Shown here piece after piece: positions 36,310 to 45,684 of a stretch of 50,434 bases of DNA. Under the pieces are notes generated by a model, which was not told where the DNA came from, did not search any database, and saw only the letters and a program-made list of their open reading frames with translations. Both the position numbers and the translations under genes were made by a program. The DNA comes from a virus: the IMG/VR virus record IMGVR_UViG_3300021961_006271, positions 1-50,434 of that record; one strand, given 5' to 3'. Numbering within the stretch: position 1 is the stretch's first letter; every line of letters starts with the position of its first letter.

Positions 36310-36932
36310 AAATAAGTTATGCAATTACGGTATGTAATGAGCTTATAGAGCTACATCGCCTGTTGGACTTTCTACTTGAGAACAAGAGAGAGCAGGATGA
36401 GATAATTATTTTCTATGATACAAATAATGGCTCTAAATCAGTTGAAGATTTTCTAAGAGCCAGAAGTGTTAACAAAGTTTCTTTTAGATGGATTGGATAC
36501 CACTTCGATGGGCACTTTGCTAATATGAAAAATGCTCTTACAGAAGCTTGTTTAGGTCAATATATCTTTCAGATCGATGCAGATGAGATGCCTCATGCTT
36601 CTTTGATTAAAAACTTACCCACAGTACTAGAACACAACTCAGCTGTAGAACTATATGCTGTACCTAGAGTTAACACAGTACAAGGATTGACTCAAGAGCA
36701 TATTCAGAAATGGGGCTGGAGAGTTGATGAGAACAATTGGGTCAATTGGCCTGACTTCCAGACTAGAGTCTATAAGAGGAGTCCTGAGATTAGATGGAAG
36801 AATAAAGTACATGAAGTGATTGAAGGACATAAGCAGTTTGCTTACCTGCCTATGGAAGAAGAATGGGCTTTGTATCATCCTAAAGATATTGAGAGACAAG
36901 AAAGACAAAATAACTATTACGATACTTTATAA
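36306..36932 (+). CDS. GT2-like glycosyltransferase (208 aa)
   Basis: The opening ISYAITVCNELIEL, the central IDADEMPH (DXD motif, about residues 95-99) and the RVYKRSPEIRWKNKVHE segment match GT2-type transferases that use nucleotide-diphospho-sugars. It is a small member, close to the catalytic core only. It is translationally coupled to both neighbours. Confidence 0.82.
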   Translation: MKISYAITVCNELIELHRLLDFLLENKREQDEIIIFYDTNNGSKSVEDFLRARSVNKVSFRWIGYHFDGHFANMKNALTEACLGQYIFQIDADEMPHASLIKNLPTVLEHNSAVELYAVPRVNTVQGLTQEHIQKWGWRVDENNWVNWPDFQTRVYKRSPEIRWKNKVHEVIEGHKQFAYLPMEEEWALYHPKDIERQERQNNYYDTL

Positions 36933-37351
36933 TGGAAAAGATTTATTCAAAAGTAGATACTAATAAGCTTTTACACATCATTGTACGTAAAGAAGATCTA
37001 ACCCCAGGACGTGTAGAGGTTGTACCAGAAGATCATTTTATCCAATGTGCACTTCTTAATATGGAAGAAGGTAAGACCTTTAGGCCACATAAGCATATCT
37101 GGAAAGAGCGTACCCGTAATGTGATTGCTCAAGAAAGCTGGATAGTAGTACAGGGGAGTGTACGTTGTACCTTCTTTGATATAGATGATGAAGTAATTGC
37201 TGAACCTACCTTATACCCAGGTGATGCTTCATTTACTTTAGAAGGAGGACATACCTATACAATCCTAGAAGATAATACTTTAGTGTACGAATACAAGACA
37301 GGTCCTTACGAAGGTCAGGCATTAGATAAAACATTCTTAGATGGACAATAG
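36932..37351 (+). CDS. Cupin-fold protein (139 aa), possibly sugar related
   Basis: A cupin beta-barrel pattern with PHKH (about residue 52), SWIVVQGSVRCTFFD, YPGDASFTLEGGHTYTIL is visible. Cupins of this size in glycan clusters often act on nucleotide sugars (for example sugar ketoisomerases or WbuC-like proteins). The metal-binding residues are only partly those of the type members, so the reaction is uncertain. It overlaps the next gene by 11 nt. Confidence 0.7.
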   Translation: MEKIYSKVDTNKLLHIIVRKEDLTPGRVEVVPEDHFIQCALLNMEEGKTFRPHKHIWKERTRNVIAQESWIVVQGSVRCTFFDIDDEVIAEPTLYPGDASFTLEGGHTYTILEDNTLVYEYKTGPYEGQALDKTFLDGQ

Positions 37352-38102
37352 GTTTGTTATTATCACTACATGTTACAATGTAGAGCCGTACATTAGGATG
37401 AATATTCATATGAATAGATTCCAATCGTATAAAAATGCTCTCTTTGTTTACGTTGATGATAATTCAAAAGATACTACTTACAGTACCCTAACTCATTTAG
37501 GCTTTGCTGATGATCGCTTCCTGGCTATTAAAAATAAAGATAACGGAAGTCAAGGTAAGGCATTTATGTATGCATTGAACTACTTAGAGAGTAATAACCT
37601 GATACAGGATGAAGACATTATTGTCGAAGTAGATGGAGATGATTGGCTCTCAAGTAGCTTTGTACTTCAATACCTAAATGAAGTATACCAGAACGAACAC
37701 ATTTGGATGACCTTTGGACAATACCAGATGTGGCCTACAGCTCAGTTAGGAGGTCACTTCCAGGCAGATATACATCCAGAAGTAGATAAGCAGAACCTAC
37801 ATCGTCAATATGATTTTCCTTACTCACACCTAAAGACTTATAAGTACTGGCTACTTAATAAGATAGAGAGGGAAGACCTAATTGATCCTGCTACAGGAGA
37901 GATCTTTGCAGCAGCATGGGATCATGCTCTATGCTTACCGATGGTAGAGATGGCTGGCAAAGACCGTATCTTTAGATGTCCAGAAGTACTCTATGTACTT
38001 AATCGAGACCAAGAGCTACAGAACGAAGGAAGACTAAGAACAGAAGAGCAAAAGCAAACCGAACAAAGAATTAGAGAGGGTAGAGTTTATCAGAAGTTAT
38101 GA
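37341..38102 (+). CDS. GT2-type glycosyltransferase (253 aa)
   Basis: The N terminus FVIITTCYNVEPYI and VYVDDNSKD, then IIVEVDGDDWLSS (DXD motif, about residue 97), are standard for GT2 enzymes. The C-terminal FAAAWDHAL is close to the acceptor-binding region. It starts within the cupin gene and its stop overlaps the next gene (ATGA). Acts on the cytoplasmic side. Confidence 0.88.
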   Translation: MDNRFVIITTCYNVEPYIRMNIHMNRFQSYKNALFVYVDDNSKDTTYSTLTHLGFADDRFLAIKNKDNGSQGKAFMYALNYLESNNLIQDEDIIVEVDGDDWLSSSFVLQYLNEVYQNEHIWMTFGQYQMWPTAQLGGHFQADIHPEVDKQNLHRQYDFPYSHLKTYKYWLLNKIEREDLIDPATGEIFAAAWDHALCLPMVEMAGKDRIFRCPEVLYVLNRDQELQNEGRLRTEEQKQTEQRIREGRVYQKL

Positions 38103-39538
38103 TAGTATTCGTTGTTGGATTATATAAATCAGGAACATCTTTAATAGCTTCTATGCTAGAGGAGATAGGCTGTGAGAGTATTGTTGATAGGGTAGCTACA
38201 ACTAAAGGGCTTACTAGGGAGTATGACATCAAAGAGTCTTACTTTGTTAACATGCTTAACAATCAAATACTTTCACATTACTCTAATGCAGAGATATACT
38301 TCAATCATAAAGACCTCCCAGAAGTTCTTGATGACAACCTTAATACTCTCATCAAAGACTTTTTAGCACCTCTCAAAGGTAAGACAGTCTTTATTAAAGA
38401 TCCTCGATTCATTGGCACGTTAAAGTATTGGATTGCTAATATGCCTGAAGGTGAAGAGTATAAGATCGTATACGTAGACAGAGAGGAAGGCTTAGAAGAT
38501 TCTTTTAGAATTGATAAATGGTTTAGCGATAAGATCACAGACGGTGATTACAGAAGAGCGATAGACTCTCTAAAAAGAAACTACCATCATACCAGAGCAC
38601 AGTTTAAAGGAATAGAGATCGACTTTGACTCTCAGAGAAGAGATCAGGTTAAACTAGGACACATCCTATATAACTTTCTAACTCAGAACTTCGACACTCT
38701 CTACAAAGTTTACTTTCATAACTACTTCCTACCTTCCAAAGAACTAACTGAACTGTTTAGTAAACAGACACCAGGCAGTAGTGGAGTATGGAAGAACCTT
38801 ATTGCTGTAGACGATATTGATCAAGCCACTTATGAAGTAGCTCAAGACAAGACAGATGGAAAATACCACGCAAGTAAATTAATCTTCTTTGGAAGAGAGC
38901 CAAGACATATCTACTTCCATGATATACCTCAGGCAGCATATAACTTTCATCACGAGAAAGGAAACAGCCATATGCCTCAGACCTGGTGGGTGAATCGAAC
39001 CTATGATGAGATACTCTCTAATACGTCTACAGATAAGCCTCACCTACTAAGCATTATTGACTCCGGTAAGTTAGGAGTAAGCGGACATAATAAGAGAGTT
39101 GAAGTAGTTGATAAGCTTCATGCTTCCAGTATTGATTTACATATCTACGGAAAGACTACTCGCTATACAGATGAGAAGTATTTAGGAGAGCTTCCAGCTA
39201 GAGATAAGACAGATGGATTAATTCCTTATCGATTTAATTTAGCTATTGAGAACGGACAAACAGACTTATACTTCTCAGAGAAGTTCTGCGACCCTGTACT
39301 ATGTAATACGTTTCCTATCTATGTAGGATGTAAACAGATCGATAGATTCTTTCCTAAAGGAAGTTACTTCACAATTGATCTAGACAAAGATGTAATCGCT
39401 CAAGTAAGAGACATCACAAGCATTCCAGTAGAGCAGCTAGACTACTCCGCTCTATTTGAAGCAAAGGATTTGATACTAAACAAATATAACATCTGGGATA
39501 CTATTCACAGAGTCATTCATACAGGTAAGACATTATGA
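38099..39538 (+). CDS. Fusion: sulfotransferase-like domain plus GT10 fucosyltransferase-like domain
   Basis: Residues 1 to about 200 have a P-loop-like VVGLYKSGTSLIASMLEE (5' phosphosulfate loop of PAPS-dependent sulfotransferases), a KDPR segment (about 99-102) and YKIVYVDRE. Residues about 290-475 have IPYRFNLAIENGQTDLYF, SEKFCDPVLCNTFPIYVG and FPKGSYFTID, the conserved region of alpha-1,3-fucosyltransferases (GT10). The order and the gap between them argue for a real fusion, as the frame is unbroken. It could add a fucose and sulfate it, but the sulfotransferase half has no proven catalytic His. Confidence 0.8.
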   Translation: MIVFVVGLYKSGTSLIASMLEEIGCESIVDRVATTKGLTREYDIKESYFVNMLNNQILSHYSNAEIYFNHKDLPEVLDDNLNTLIKDFLAPLKGKTVFIKDPRFIGTLKYWIANMPEGEEYKIVYVDREEGLEDSFRIDKWFSDKITDGDYRRAIDSLKRNYHHTRAQFKGIEIDFDSQRRDQVKLGHILYNFLTQNFDTLYKVYFHNYFLPSKELTELFSKQTPGSSGVWKNLIAVDDIDQATYEVAQDKTDGKYHASKLIFFGREPRHIYFHDIPQAAYNFHHEKGNSHMPQTWWVNRTYDEILSNTSTDKPHLLSIIDSGKLGVSGHNKRVEVVDKLHASSIDLHIYGKTTRYTDEKYLGELPARDKTDGLIPYRFNLAIENGQTDLYFSEKFCDPVLCNTFPIYVGCKQIDRFFPKGSYFTIDLDKDVIAQVRDITSIPVEQLDYSALFEAKDLILNKYNIWDTIHRVIHTGKTL

Positions 39539-40419
39539 AGTATATTCAGTCAGCACCTATACACTTCACAGACCCAGACGCAGGTCGAAGTAGCTCAGGA
39601 CATAAGTTCCATAATTGGATTACAGGACTATACCTCAGTAAGTTATTTGACTTAGAGTACGTGTACAGTCCTTTTACAGAAGATGCAGAGAGGTATGAAG
39701 CATTCTTAAACCTACATACTGCTTATCGTTCAACTGATCAGATTAGTAACACATCAGTTGTTGAGTTAGGTACTCCTGAGCTATGTCACAACGATGAACT
39801 AGATCACATACACTACTATCAAAGTATAGAGCGTATAAGAGAAGTAATAGAGAGTAGTCCAGATGAAACATTATTTAAGTTAGGGCATAATCCATTTCCT
39901 GGACTACTTACTCAGTACTACTCTAAGGTAGTAGAAGAGCTTCAGCAAGCATACTGGAGCTTGGATAGAGGTATTGACTTGAAGTACGATGGCAGTAAAG
40001 TATCTATCGCTATTCATATCCGTAGAGGAGATATTAATGCAAGTAAGAACCCAGACCGATGGTTGGATCTAGATTACTACGCCGGCATTATCGATAAGTT
40101 TAACTCAGAGCTAGGATTAGAACTATTAGACATTCATATCTTCTCTGAAGGACAGCCTGAAGATTTTAAAGTACTTGTAAGAGAGAATGTAACACTACAG
40201 CTTGGAGGCTCTGATCTAGAAGCATTTCACCATATGTGTGCTGCAGATATACTCATCACAGGTCAGAGTAGCTTCTCTATAATGGCAAGCTATTTTAACA
40301 GAGGTACAATCATCTGTACGCCTTTGAAGAACCTCATGTACAAGTGGGAAGATGCTCAACGGATGCATATTGATAGAATAGATTTTAATTCTTTAAGAAG
40401 AAGTTTCAATGTTAGATAA
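39535..40419 (+). CDS. GT11-like alpha-1,2-fucosyltransferase
   Basis: The motif IHIRRGD (about residues 160-166) is the GDP-fucose binding signature of the GT11/GT23/O-FucT superfamily, and HMCAADILITGQSSFSIMASYF is the conserved C-terminal segment. The length (294) is that of bacterial FutC/WbiQ-type enzymes. It follows the GT10-like fusion, so the glycan may be multiply fucosylated, or use a fucose-like sugar from the Gmd product. No GDP-fucose synthase gene is in the window. Confidence 0.82.
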   Translation: MKYIQSAPIHFTDPDAGRSSSGHKFHNWITGLYLSKLFDLEYVYSPFTEDAERYEAFLNLHTAYRSTDQISNTSVVELGTPELCHNDELDHIHYYQSIERIREVIESSPDETLFKLGHNPFPGLLTQYYSKVVEELQQAYWSLDRGIDLKYDGSKVSIAIHIRRGDINASKNPDRWLDLDYYAGIIDKFNSELGLELLDIHIFSEGQPEDFKVLVRENVTLQLGGSDLEAFHHMCAADILITGQSSFSIMASYFNRGTIICTPLKNLMYKWEDAQRMHIDRIDFNSLRRSFNVR

Positions 40420-40942
40420 GAGTTTTGTATTAGATTACTTCCCTCCACAAAGCAGAGGAGTAGAGATTGGAGTATGGAAAGGAGAGTTCTCTAAAACCAT
40501 TAACAGTAAAATCTCTCCAGCAGTACTATACTTATGTGACCCTTGGCTGTTTACACCTCAGCATCCAGATAGATGGTACGGAGGAACTCAAGCTACCTCT
40601 CAGGAAGATATGGATGGCATCTACAACGATGTAGTAGGAATGTTTAGGAGCAGTCCAAATGTACAGGTGATAAGAGACCTTAGCACAAACTTACTAAGTC
40701 ATATTGAACCTAATAGCTTAGATTGGACATACATAGATGGTGACCATAGTTACGAAGCTGTGCTAGAAGATCTTAATATAAGCTACCAGTTAGTTAAATC
40801 AGGAGGGTACATAACCGGAGATGATTTTGATAACGGTAACGATATTCATCGAGCGTTAGATCAGTTCGTGAATGAACATAAAGACCAAATTAAATCAGGT
40901 TTAGTACAAAATAGACAATTCATTTTAAAAATAGAGAAATAA
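40409..40942 (+). CDS. Class I SAM methyltransferase (Methyltransf_24 type)
   Basis: The SAM-binding motif GVEIGVWKGEFS (about residues 17-28) and WTYIDGDHSYEAVLEDL (about residues 110-126), then GGYITGDDF, match the type-24 methyltransferases found in sugar and phage gene clusters. Size 177 is usual. It probably O-methylates a sugar hydroxyl. Overlaps both neighbours (11 and 1 nt). Confidence 0.82.
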   Translation: MLDKSFVLDYFPPQSRGVEIGVWKGEFSKTINSKISPAVLYLCDPWLFTPQHPDRWYGGTQATSQEDMDGIYNDVVGMFRSSPNVQVIRDLSTNLLSHIEPNSLDWTYIDGDHSYEAVLEDLNISYQLVKSGGYITGDDFDNGNDIHRALDQFVNEHKDQIKSGLVQNRQFILKIEK

Positions 40943-41481
40943 TGTTAAAGTTAAATTTAGGTTGCGGCTGGAGAGACTTTGGACCTGATTGGGTTCATAT
41001 TGATGGAGGAGATTATCCTCATCTTAATTCTAAAGACATTGTTAACCTCCCGTATGAAGACAACTCCGTAGACCTTATCTACGCTAGTCACGTTCTTGAG
41101 TACTTTGATAGAGAAGAAGCTAAAGAGCTTCTAACCAAATGGCATAGTAAACTAAAACCAGGAGGTGTAATTAGATTAGCTGTACCTAACTTTGAGGCAA
41201 TGGTTAAGCTATACCTTGAGAAAGGATACCCACTATCCAAGTTCTTAGGGCCTCTGTACGGAAAGATGCCTATGGGTGAACAAACAATCTACCATAAGAC
41301 AACTTATGACCTCCAGGAGTTGGAATCCTTATTAAAAGTTCTTACATTTAGTAATATAGAAACGTACGACTGGGAAGATACAGAGCATGCTCTATTCGAT
41401 GATCACTCTCAGGCATACATTCCTCATATGGATAAAGTAAACGGAACACTAATTAGTTTAAACGTACAAGCTACAAAATGA
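40942..41481 (+). CDS. Class I SAM methyltransferase (Methyltransf_11 type)
   Basis: LNLGCGWRDF (residues 4-13) is the SAM-binding motif I, with IDGGDYP next and LIYASHVLEYFDREEA (post-II) and LKPGGVIRLAVP. The length (179) is short. The two adjacent methyltransferase genes and a third further on suggest multiple methylations of one glycan. Confidence 0.85.
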   Translation: MLKLNLGCGWRDFGPDWVHIDGGDYPHLNSKDIVNLPYEDNSVDLIYASHVLEYFDREEAKELLTKWHSKLKPGGVIRLAVPNFEAMVKLYLEKGYPLSKFLGPLYGKMPMGEQTIYHKTTYDLQELESLLKVLTFSNIETYDWEDTEHALFDDHSQAYIPHMDKVNGTLISLNVQATK

Positions 41482-42068
41482 GCTTTGAAGTAGTAACACA
41501 GTTTGAGAATAAGGTAGCAGAGTTCTTCGGTGCACCTTATGCTATCGCTGTTGATAGCTGTACCCATGGTATTGAATTAGCTCTCCGTTATACAGAGGCT
41601 GATCATATTAGAGTACCTCAGCGTACTTACCTCTCTATTCCATTCTTAGCCAACAAACTCAACATAGACCTTTTCTGGAAAGATGAGCAATGGCAGGACT
41701 ATTACTACGTTACCGATAGGGTAATCGATGCCGCAGTACTATGGAAGCTAGGAAGTTATATACCAGGAACGTTTATGGGAGTAAGCTTCCAATACCAGAA
41801 GCATTTGTCTTTAGGTAGAGGAGGTATACTTTTAACAGACGACAAAGAAGCTGCTACAACGATTAAGAAGATGTCCTATGATGGACGTATACCAAACACT
41901 CCTTGGAGAGATCAGAACATTGATACAGTTGGTTACCATTACTACATGACACCTGAAGTAGCTCAGAAAGGATTAGATAAATTACCGGAAGCAACTACTA
42001 CCGCTCCTCGTCAATGGGTGGTAACAGATTGGCCGGACTTAACACAAATGGATATATTTAAAAAGTAA
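41478..42068 (+). CDS. Truncated DegT/DnrJ/EryC1-type sugar aminotransferase
   Basis: The family converts a 4- (or 3-) keto-sugar nucleotide to an amino sugar with PLP. VAEFFGAPYAIAVDSCTHGIELALR (trimmed from the family's large domain) and SFQYQKHLSLGRGGILLTDD, with the PLP Lys in QKHLS, are present. At 196 residues it is about half the usual length (370-400): the C-terminal domain is missing and the middle shortened. It may be a mini-enzyme, a subunit, or decayed. With Gmd next to it, it fits perosamine synthesis from GDP-4-keto-6-deoxymannose. Confidence 0.75.
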   Translation: MSFEVVTQFENKVAEFFGAPYAIAVDSCTHGIELALRYTEADHIRVPQRTYLSIPFLANKLNIDLFWKDEQWQDYYYVTDRVIDAAVLWKLGSYIPGTFMGVSFQYQKHLSLGRGGILLTDDKEAATTIKKMSYDGRIPNTPWRDQNIDTVGYHYYMTPEVAQKGLDKLPEATTTAPRQWVVTDWPDLTQMDIFKK

Positions 42069-42070
42069 TT

Positions 42071-43039
42071 ATGAAGAAAGCTTTCATTACAGGTATTGCC
42101 GGACAAGATGGCTCATACCTTGCAGAGTATTTAGTAAGCTTAGGTTATGAAGTTCATGGGATTATTCGTCGTAACTCTACTCCTGAACATCAAGAGTCTA
42201 GAATTAATCACTTAGAAGGAAAGGTTACTACCTACTACGGAGACCTTTTAGATCAAAGTAGCCTGGAGAAGCTCTTAAGAGATATTCAACCTGATGAAGT
42301 ATATAACATTGCAGCACAATCGCATGTACGTATTTCATATGAGATTCCTCAGTTCACAGTAATGACAAATGCTCTAGGTGTAGTTAATATCCTTGAAGCA
42401 GTTCGTAACAATTGCCCTAATGCTAAGTTCTATCAAGCATCCTCCTCAGAGATGTTCGGTAGCTCAGTCGATGAAGATGGATACCAGAGGGAGACTACTA
42501 AGATGACTCCTGTATCACCTTACGGCTGTACTAAAGTGTTTGGTTATAATATCGTACGTAACTATCGCAATGCATACAACATGCATGCCTCAAATGGTAT
42601 CCTATTCAATCACGAATCACCTCGTAGAGGTTCTAACTTCGTAACTAACAAAGTAGTTAAGGCAGCCGTTCGTATTAAGTTAGGCTTGCAGGATAAGCTT
42701 GAGCTAGGTAATATGGACGCATATCGTGATTGGGGACACTCTAAGGATTATGTCCGTGCAATGCATCTAATCGTTCAGCAAGAAGAGCCAGGTGACTGGG
42801 TAGTTGCTACAGGAGTTACTCATTCAGTAAGAGAGATGTGCGAGTATGTATTTGGTAAGCTAGGACTAGACTACAACCAGTATGTAGTACAGAATCAAAA
42901 GTTCTTACGTCCGGAAGAGCTAAAGTACCTGAAAGGAGACTCTAGTCAGATCCGTTCACTAGGATGGGAGCCTGAGTATACATTTGAAACGTTGATGGAC
43001 GAAATGATTGAGCATTGGTTCGATATCTATAGCAAATGA
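42071..43039 (+). CDS. gmd: GDP-mannose 4,6-dehydratase
   Basis: Gmd converts GDP-mannose to GDP-4-keto-6-deoxy-mannose, the start of GDP-fucose, perosamine and rhamnose routes. The NADP-binding GIAGQDGSYLAEYL (residues 8-21), EVHGIIRRNSTPE, the catalytic SSSEMFG with Glu, and the YGCTKVFGYN Tyr-x-x-x-Lys motif are all conserved. The length (322) is slightly short of the 340-370 typical. It starts three bases after the aminotransferase gene stop, so the two make the same sugar. Host GDP-mannose is needed. Confidence 0.95.
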   Translation: MKKAFITGIAGQDGSYLAEYLVSLGYEVHGIIRRNSTPEHQESRINHLEGKVTTYYGDLLDQSSLEKLLRDIQPDEVYNIAAQSHVRISYEIPQFTVMTNALGVVNILEAVRNNCPNAKFYQASSSEMFGSSVDEDGYQRETTKMTPVSPYGCTKVFGYNIVRNYRNAYNMHASNGILFNHESPRRGSNFVTNKVVKAAVRIKLGLQDKLELGNMDAYRDWGHSKDYVRAMHLIVQQEEPGDWVVATGVTHSVREMCEYVFGKLGLDYNQYVVQNQKFLRPEELKYLKGDSSQIRSLGWEPEYTFETLMDEMIEHWFDIYSK

Positions 43040-43947
43040 GAATAGCGTTCTTTACTGAGATGAACTTTAACGGGAAGATTCCTCGTACGCATACAAACAT
43101 GCGTACAGAGTTTGCCTGGATGGTAGCAATGAATGCAGACCATTATAACTTCACTCAAGTACCTGAACAGGAATATGATCTAGGAATTGTTATTAATTCT
43201 AAGAACCATCCAGATAAAGTAAACGTACCTGCCTTAAAGTCTAAATGTAAGAAGGTAGGCATCATGCAGGAGGGTCCCTTCTGGTACTTTCAAGACTATC
43301 CTCTAGCCAATCAAGTGCACTACTTTAATAACTTAATGGCTGCCGATATCATTTACGTACACAATCAACAGGATAGTAAATATTATCAAGGGCTAACTAA
43401 CCATCCTGACGTAAGAGTTTTACAATCGTTAATGATTGAAGACCCAATCGGAGCTATTACTCCTCCGGAAGAAAGAACAGGAGTGATGATAGGAGGCAAC
43501 TTCAAGAGCTGGTACGGAGGCTTTGATTCCTTTATGTTAGCTAAAAGTGTTACTGATGAGATATACTCCCCACAGATGGGCAGACGTCAAGAAGGAGAAG
43601 AGCAGTTAGGAATTACTCAACTGCCTTATCTAGAATGGAACCAATGGATATCAGAATTGAGTAAGAGAAAGATAGGTATTCATATGATGAGGACTCATGC
43701 TGCAGGAACCTTTGCTCTTAACTGTGCCTACTTGGGCATTCCTTGTATAGGATATGGAGGACTAGACACTCAATACATTCTGCATCCTGAGCTAACTGTT
43801 GAGGATGGAGATCTAGCTACAGCCCGAAAGCTAGTAGGACTACTTCATAACGATGAGAGCTTTTATAATCAATGTAGTCAACGCGCCAGAACTCTCTATG
43901 AAACATACTATACAGAACAATCATTTAAACATACGTACCTGTCATGA
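43036..43947 (+). CDS. GT-B-like glycosyltransferase (303 aa)
   Basis: The sequence ends in IGIHMMRTHAAGTFALNCAYLGIPCIGY (the C-terminal donor-binding half of GT-B enzymes) and has an N-terminal half with FTEMNFNGKIPRTHTNMR. I classify it as a glycosyltransferase on pattern and context; the family number is not clear. It overlaps gmd and the next gene by 4 nt each. Confidence 0.72.
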   Translation: MRIAFFTEMNFNGKIPRTHTNMRTEFAWMVAMNADHYNFTQVPEQEYDLGIVINSKNHPDKVNVPALKSKCKKVGIMQEGPFWYFQDYPLANQVHYFNNLMAADIIYVHNQQDSKYYQGLTNHPDVRVLQSLMIEDPIGAITPPEERTGVMIGGNFKSWYGGFDSFMLAKSVTDEIYSPQMGRRQEGEEQLGITQLPYLEWNQWISELSKRKIGIHMMRTHAAGTFALNCAYLGIPCIGYGGLDTQYILHPELTVEDGDLATARKLVGLLHNDESFYNQCSQRARTLYETYYTEQSFKHTYLS

Positions 43948-44513
43948 ACGGAGCATGGATGCACGATAGAGAAAGAGAGCTGATAGAGAAGCACCTAACA
44001 ATCGACTCAGTAATGTTTGAGTGGGGATCAGGAGGAAGCACTCAATACTTCTCTCAACTCGTTAAAAGAATTTATTCAGTAGAGAATAATCAGCAATGGT
44101 ACAATAAGGTATCTGAGATGCTATCACAGCAGAAGGTAGACAATGCTACACTCTACTTCATTGCCGGAGAGCCAAGCAGTAACTTCTACCATCAATCTAC
44201 ATACGAAGACTATGCAGAGTATATTAATGCAATTGAGTTGCCAAAGGAACAGTTTGATTTAATACTGGTCGATGGTAGAGCAAGAAGACTGTGTGCATAC
44301 AAAGCTCTGAGCTTCTTAAAAGAAGACGGAGTGTTAGTCATTCACGATTGGTGTGAGCGTTCTCCTTACTGGTGTGTATTAGATTACTACGATGTAATTG
44401 AGAAGATTGATGATACTCCTCAGACGATTGCAATATTTAAACCTAAACCAAACTGGAAAGAGATCAAAGGTTATGATCTGAATCTAGGAACATTTGAAAG
44501 AATAGAAGGATGA
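43944..44513 (+). CDS. SAM methyltransferase-like protein (189 aa)
   Basis: FEWGSGGSTQYFSQLVKRIYSVENN (about residues 23-45, abridged here) holds motif I and the acidic residue of motif II, and DLILVDGRARRLCAYKALSFL with VLVIHDW is the later part of the fold. It is a likely third methyltransferase of the cluster. Its substrate is unknown. Confidence 0.75.
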   Translation: MNGAWMHDRERELIEKHLTIDSVMFEWGSGGSTQYFSQLVKRIYSVENNQQWYNKVSEMLSQQKVDNATLYFIAGEPSSNFYHQSTYEDYAEYINAIELPKEQFDLILVDGRARRLCAYKALSFLKEDGVLVIHDWCERSPYWCVLDYYDVIEKIDDTPQTIAIFKPKPNWKEIKGYDLNLGTFERIEG

Positions 44514-45682
44514 AAATAAGTTTCATACAACCCTCAAGAAATAATCTCAAGTACCTAAAATGGTCCTATGAAGCTATTAGAAAGAATCAAGGTAACCATG
44601 AAGTAGAGGTCTGTGTAGCAGATGACTTTAGTAGCGATGGTACCTGGGAGTGGTGTCAGGAGAGAATGGAGAATGATCCTCACTTCAAAGCCATCCGTAA
44701 TGAAGGTCCTACTCGTCTAGGTCATACAATACTTTACGACCGATTGGTTAATGAAGTAGCTACAGCAGACGTTGCTATGATCTATCATGCCGATATGTAT
44801 CTTTGTCCTCAAGCCATCGATGCTATCGAAAAGTATATTGAGCCTAGAAAGATTGTATCACTGACTCGTATCGAACCTCCTCTACATCCGGACGGACCTG
44901 AGAAGGTCTTACGTAACTTTGGAACAGAGCCAGAAGACTTTCCTGAGGATGAATTCCTAGTCTGGGTTAGTAAACATATTGATTCAGTTAGGGACCAAAC
45001 AACGGAAGGTATCTTTGCACCTTGGGCATTCTATAGAGAGGACTTCCAGAAGATTGGAGGACATGATCCTCTGTACGCTCCTCAGTCAAAAGAAGACTCA
45101 GACATCTTCAACCGATTTCTCTTAGACGGAATAGAATTTATTCAAACCTGGGAGGGATGTGTCTACCATATGACCTGTAGAGGTTCTAGATACAATCCTA
45201 CCATCACAACAGTAGGTAAAGAGTCTGATGAGTGGTTGAAGCAGAATGAGAGAAGCACTCGTAACTTTATTCGTAAGTGGGGACACTTTGTAAAGCATGA
45301 TACTTTAATGAAGCCAATTGTTTCGCCAAAGTACGATATCAATCTTAGAATAAGTAACTGTACTGAAGCATTGCTAAGAGTATTAGAGCCTTGGTGTAAT
45401 ACAATCTACACTGACCTGTTACAGGAAAAGGTTGATAGTTATATTCAACAAGAGCAACCAAACACTGCTTACGATTTGACAAAGAGAATTGTAAATAGCC
45501 ATACATCCGACATCGTTGTACGTTTAGACGGTAAGACGTTTAACTCTGAAGACTTTCAGTATATTCAGATGCTTCCAGACATTTTAAAAGAAAACCAGGC
45601 TGTTGGTAAGTTCCAGTTAGGTAATATGGAACTTACTGTTGAACGTCTGGTTGAGTATCAAGATCAATTAATTAATTTATAG
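44510..45682 (+). CDS. GT2-type glycosyltransferase (390 aa)
   Basis: The N-terminal GT2 domain has ISFIQPSRNNLKYL, CVADDFSSDGTWEW and the metal motif MIYHADMYL (about residue 85-93), followed by a long C-terminal half with GGHDPLYAP. It is the last gene of the glycan operon, followed 3 nt later by a small ORF. The C-terminal 120 residues have no clear match and may bind the acceptor. Confidence 0.85.
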   Translation: MKISFIQPSRNNLKYLKWSYEAIRKNQGNHEVEVCVADDFSSDGTWEWCQERMENDPHFKAIRNEGPTRLGHTILYDRLVNEVATADVAMIYHADMYLCPQAIDAIEKYIEPRKIVSLTRIEPPLHPDGPEKVLRNFGTEPEDFPEDEFLVWVSKHIDSVRDQTTEGIFAPWAFYREDFQKIGGHDPLYAPQSKEDSDIFNRFLLDGIEFIQTWEGCVYHMTCRGSRYNPTITTVGKESDEWLKQNERSTRNFIRKWGHFVKHDTLMKPIVSPKYDINLRISNCTEALLRVLEPWCNTIYTDLLQEKVDSYIQQEQPNTAYDLTKRIVNSHTSDIVVRLDGKTFNSEDFQYIQMLPDILKENQAVGKFQLGNMELTVERLVEYQDQLINL

Positions 45683-45684
45683 AC

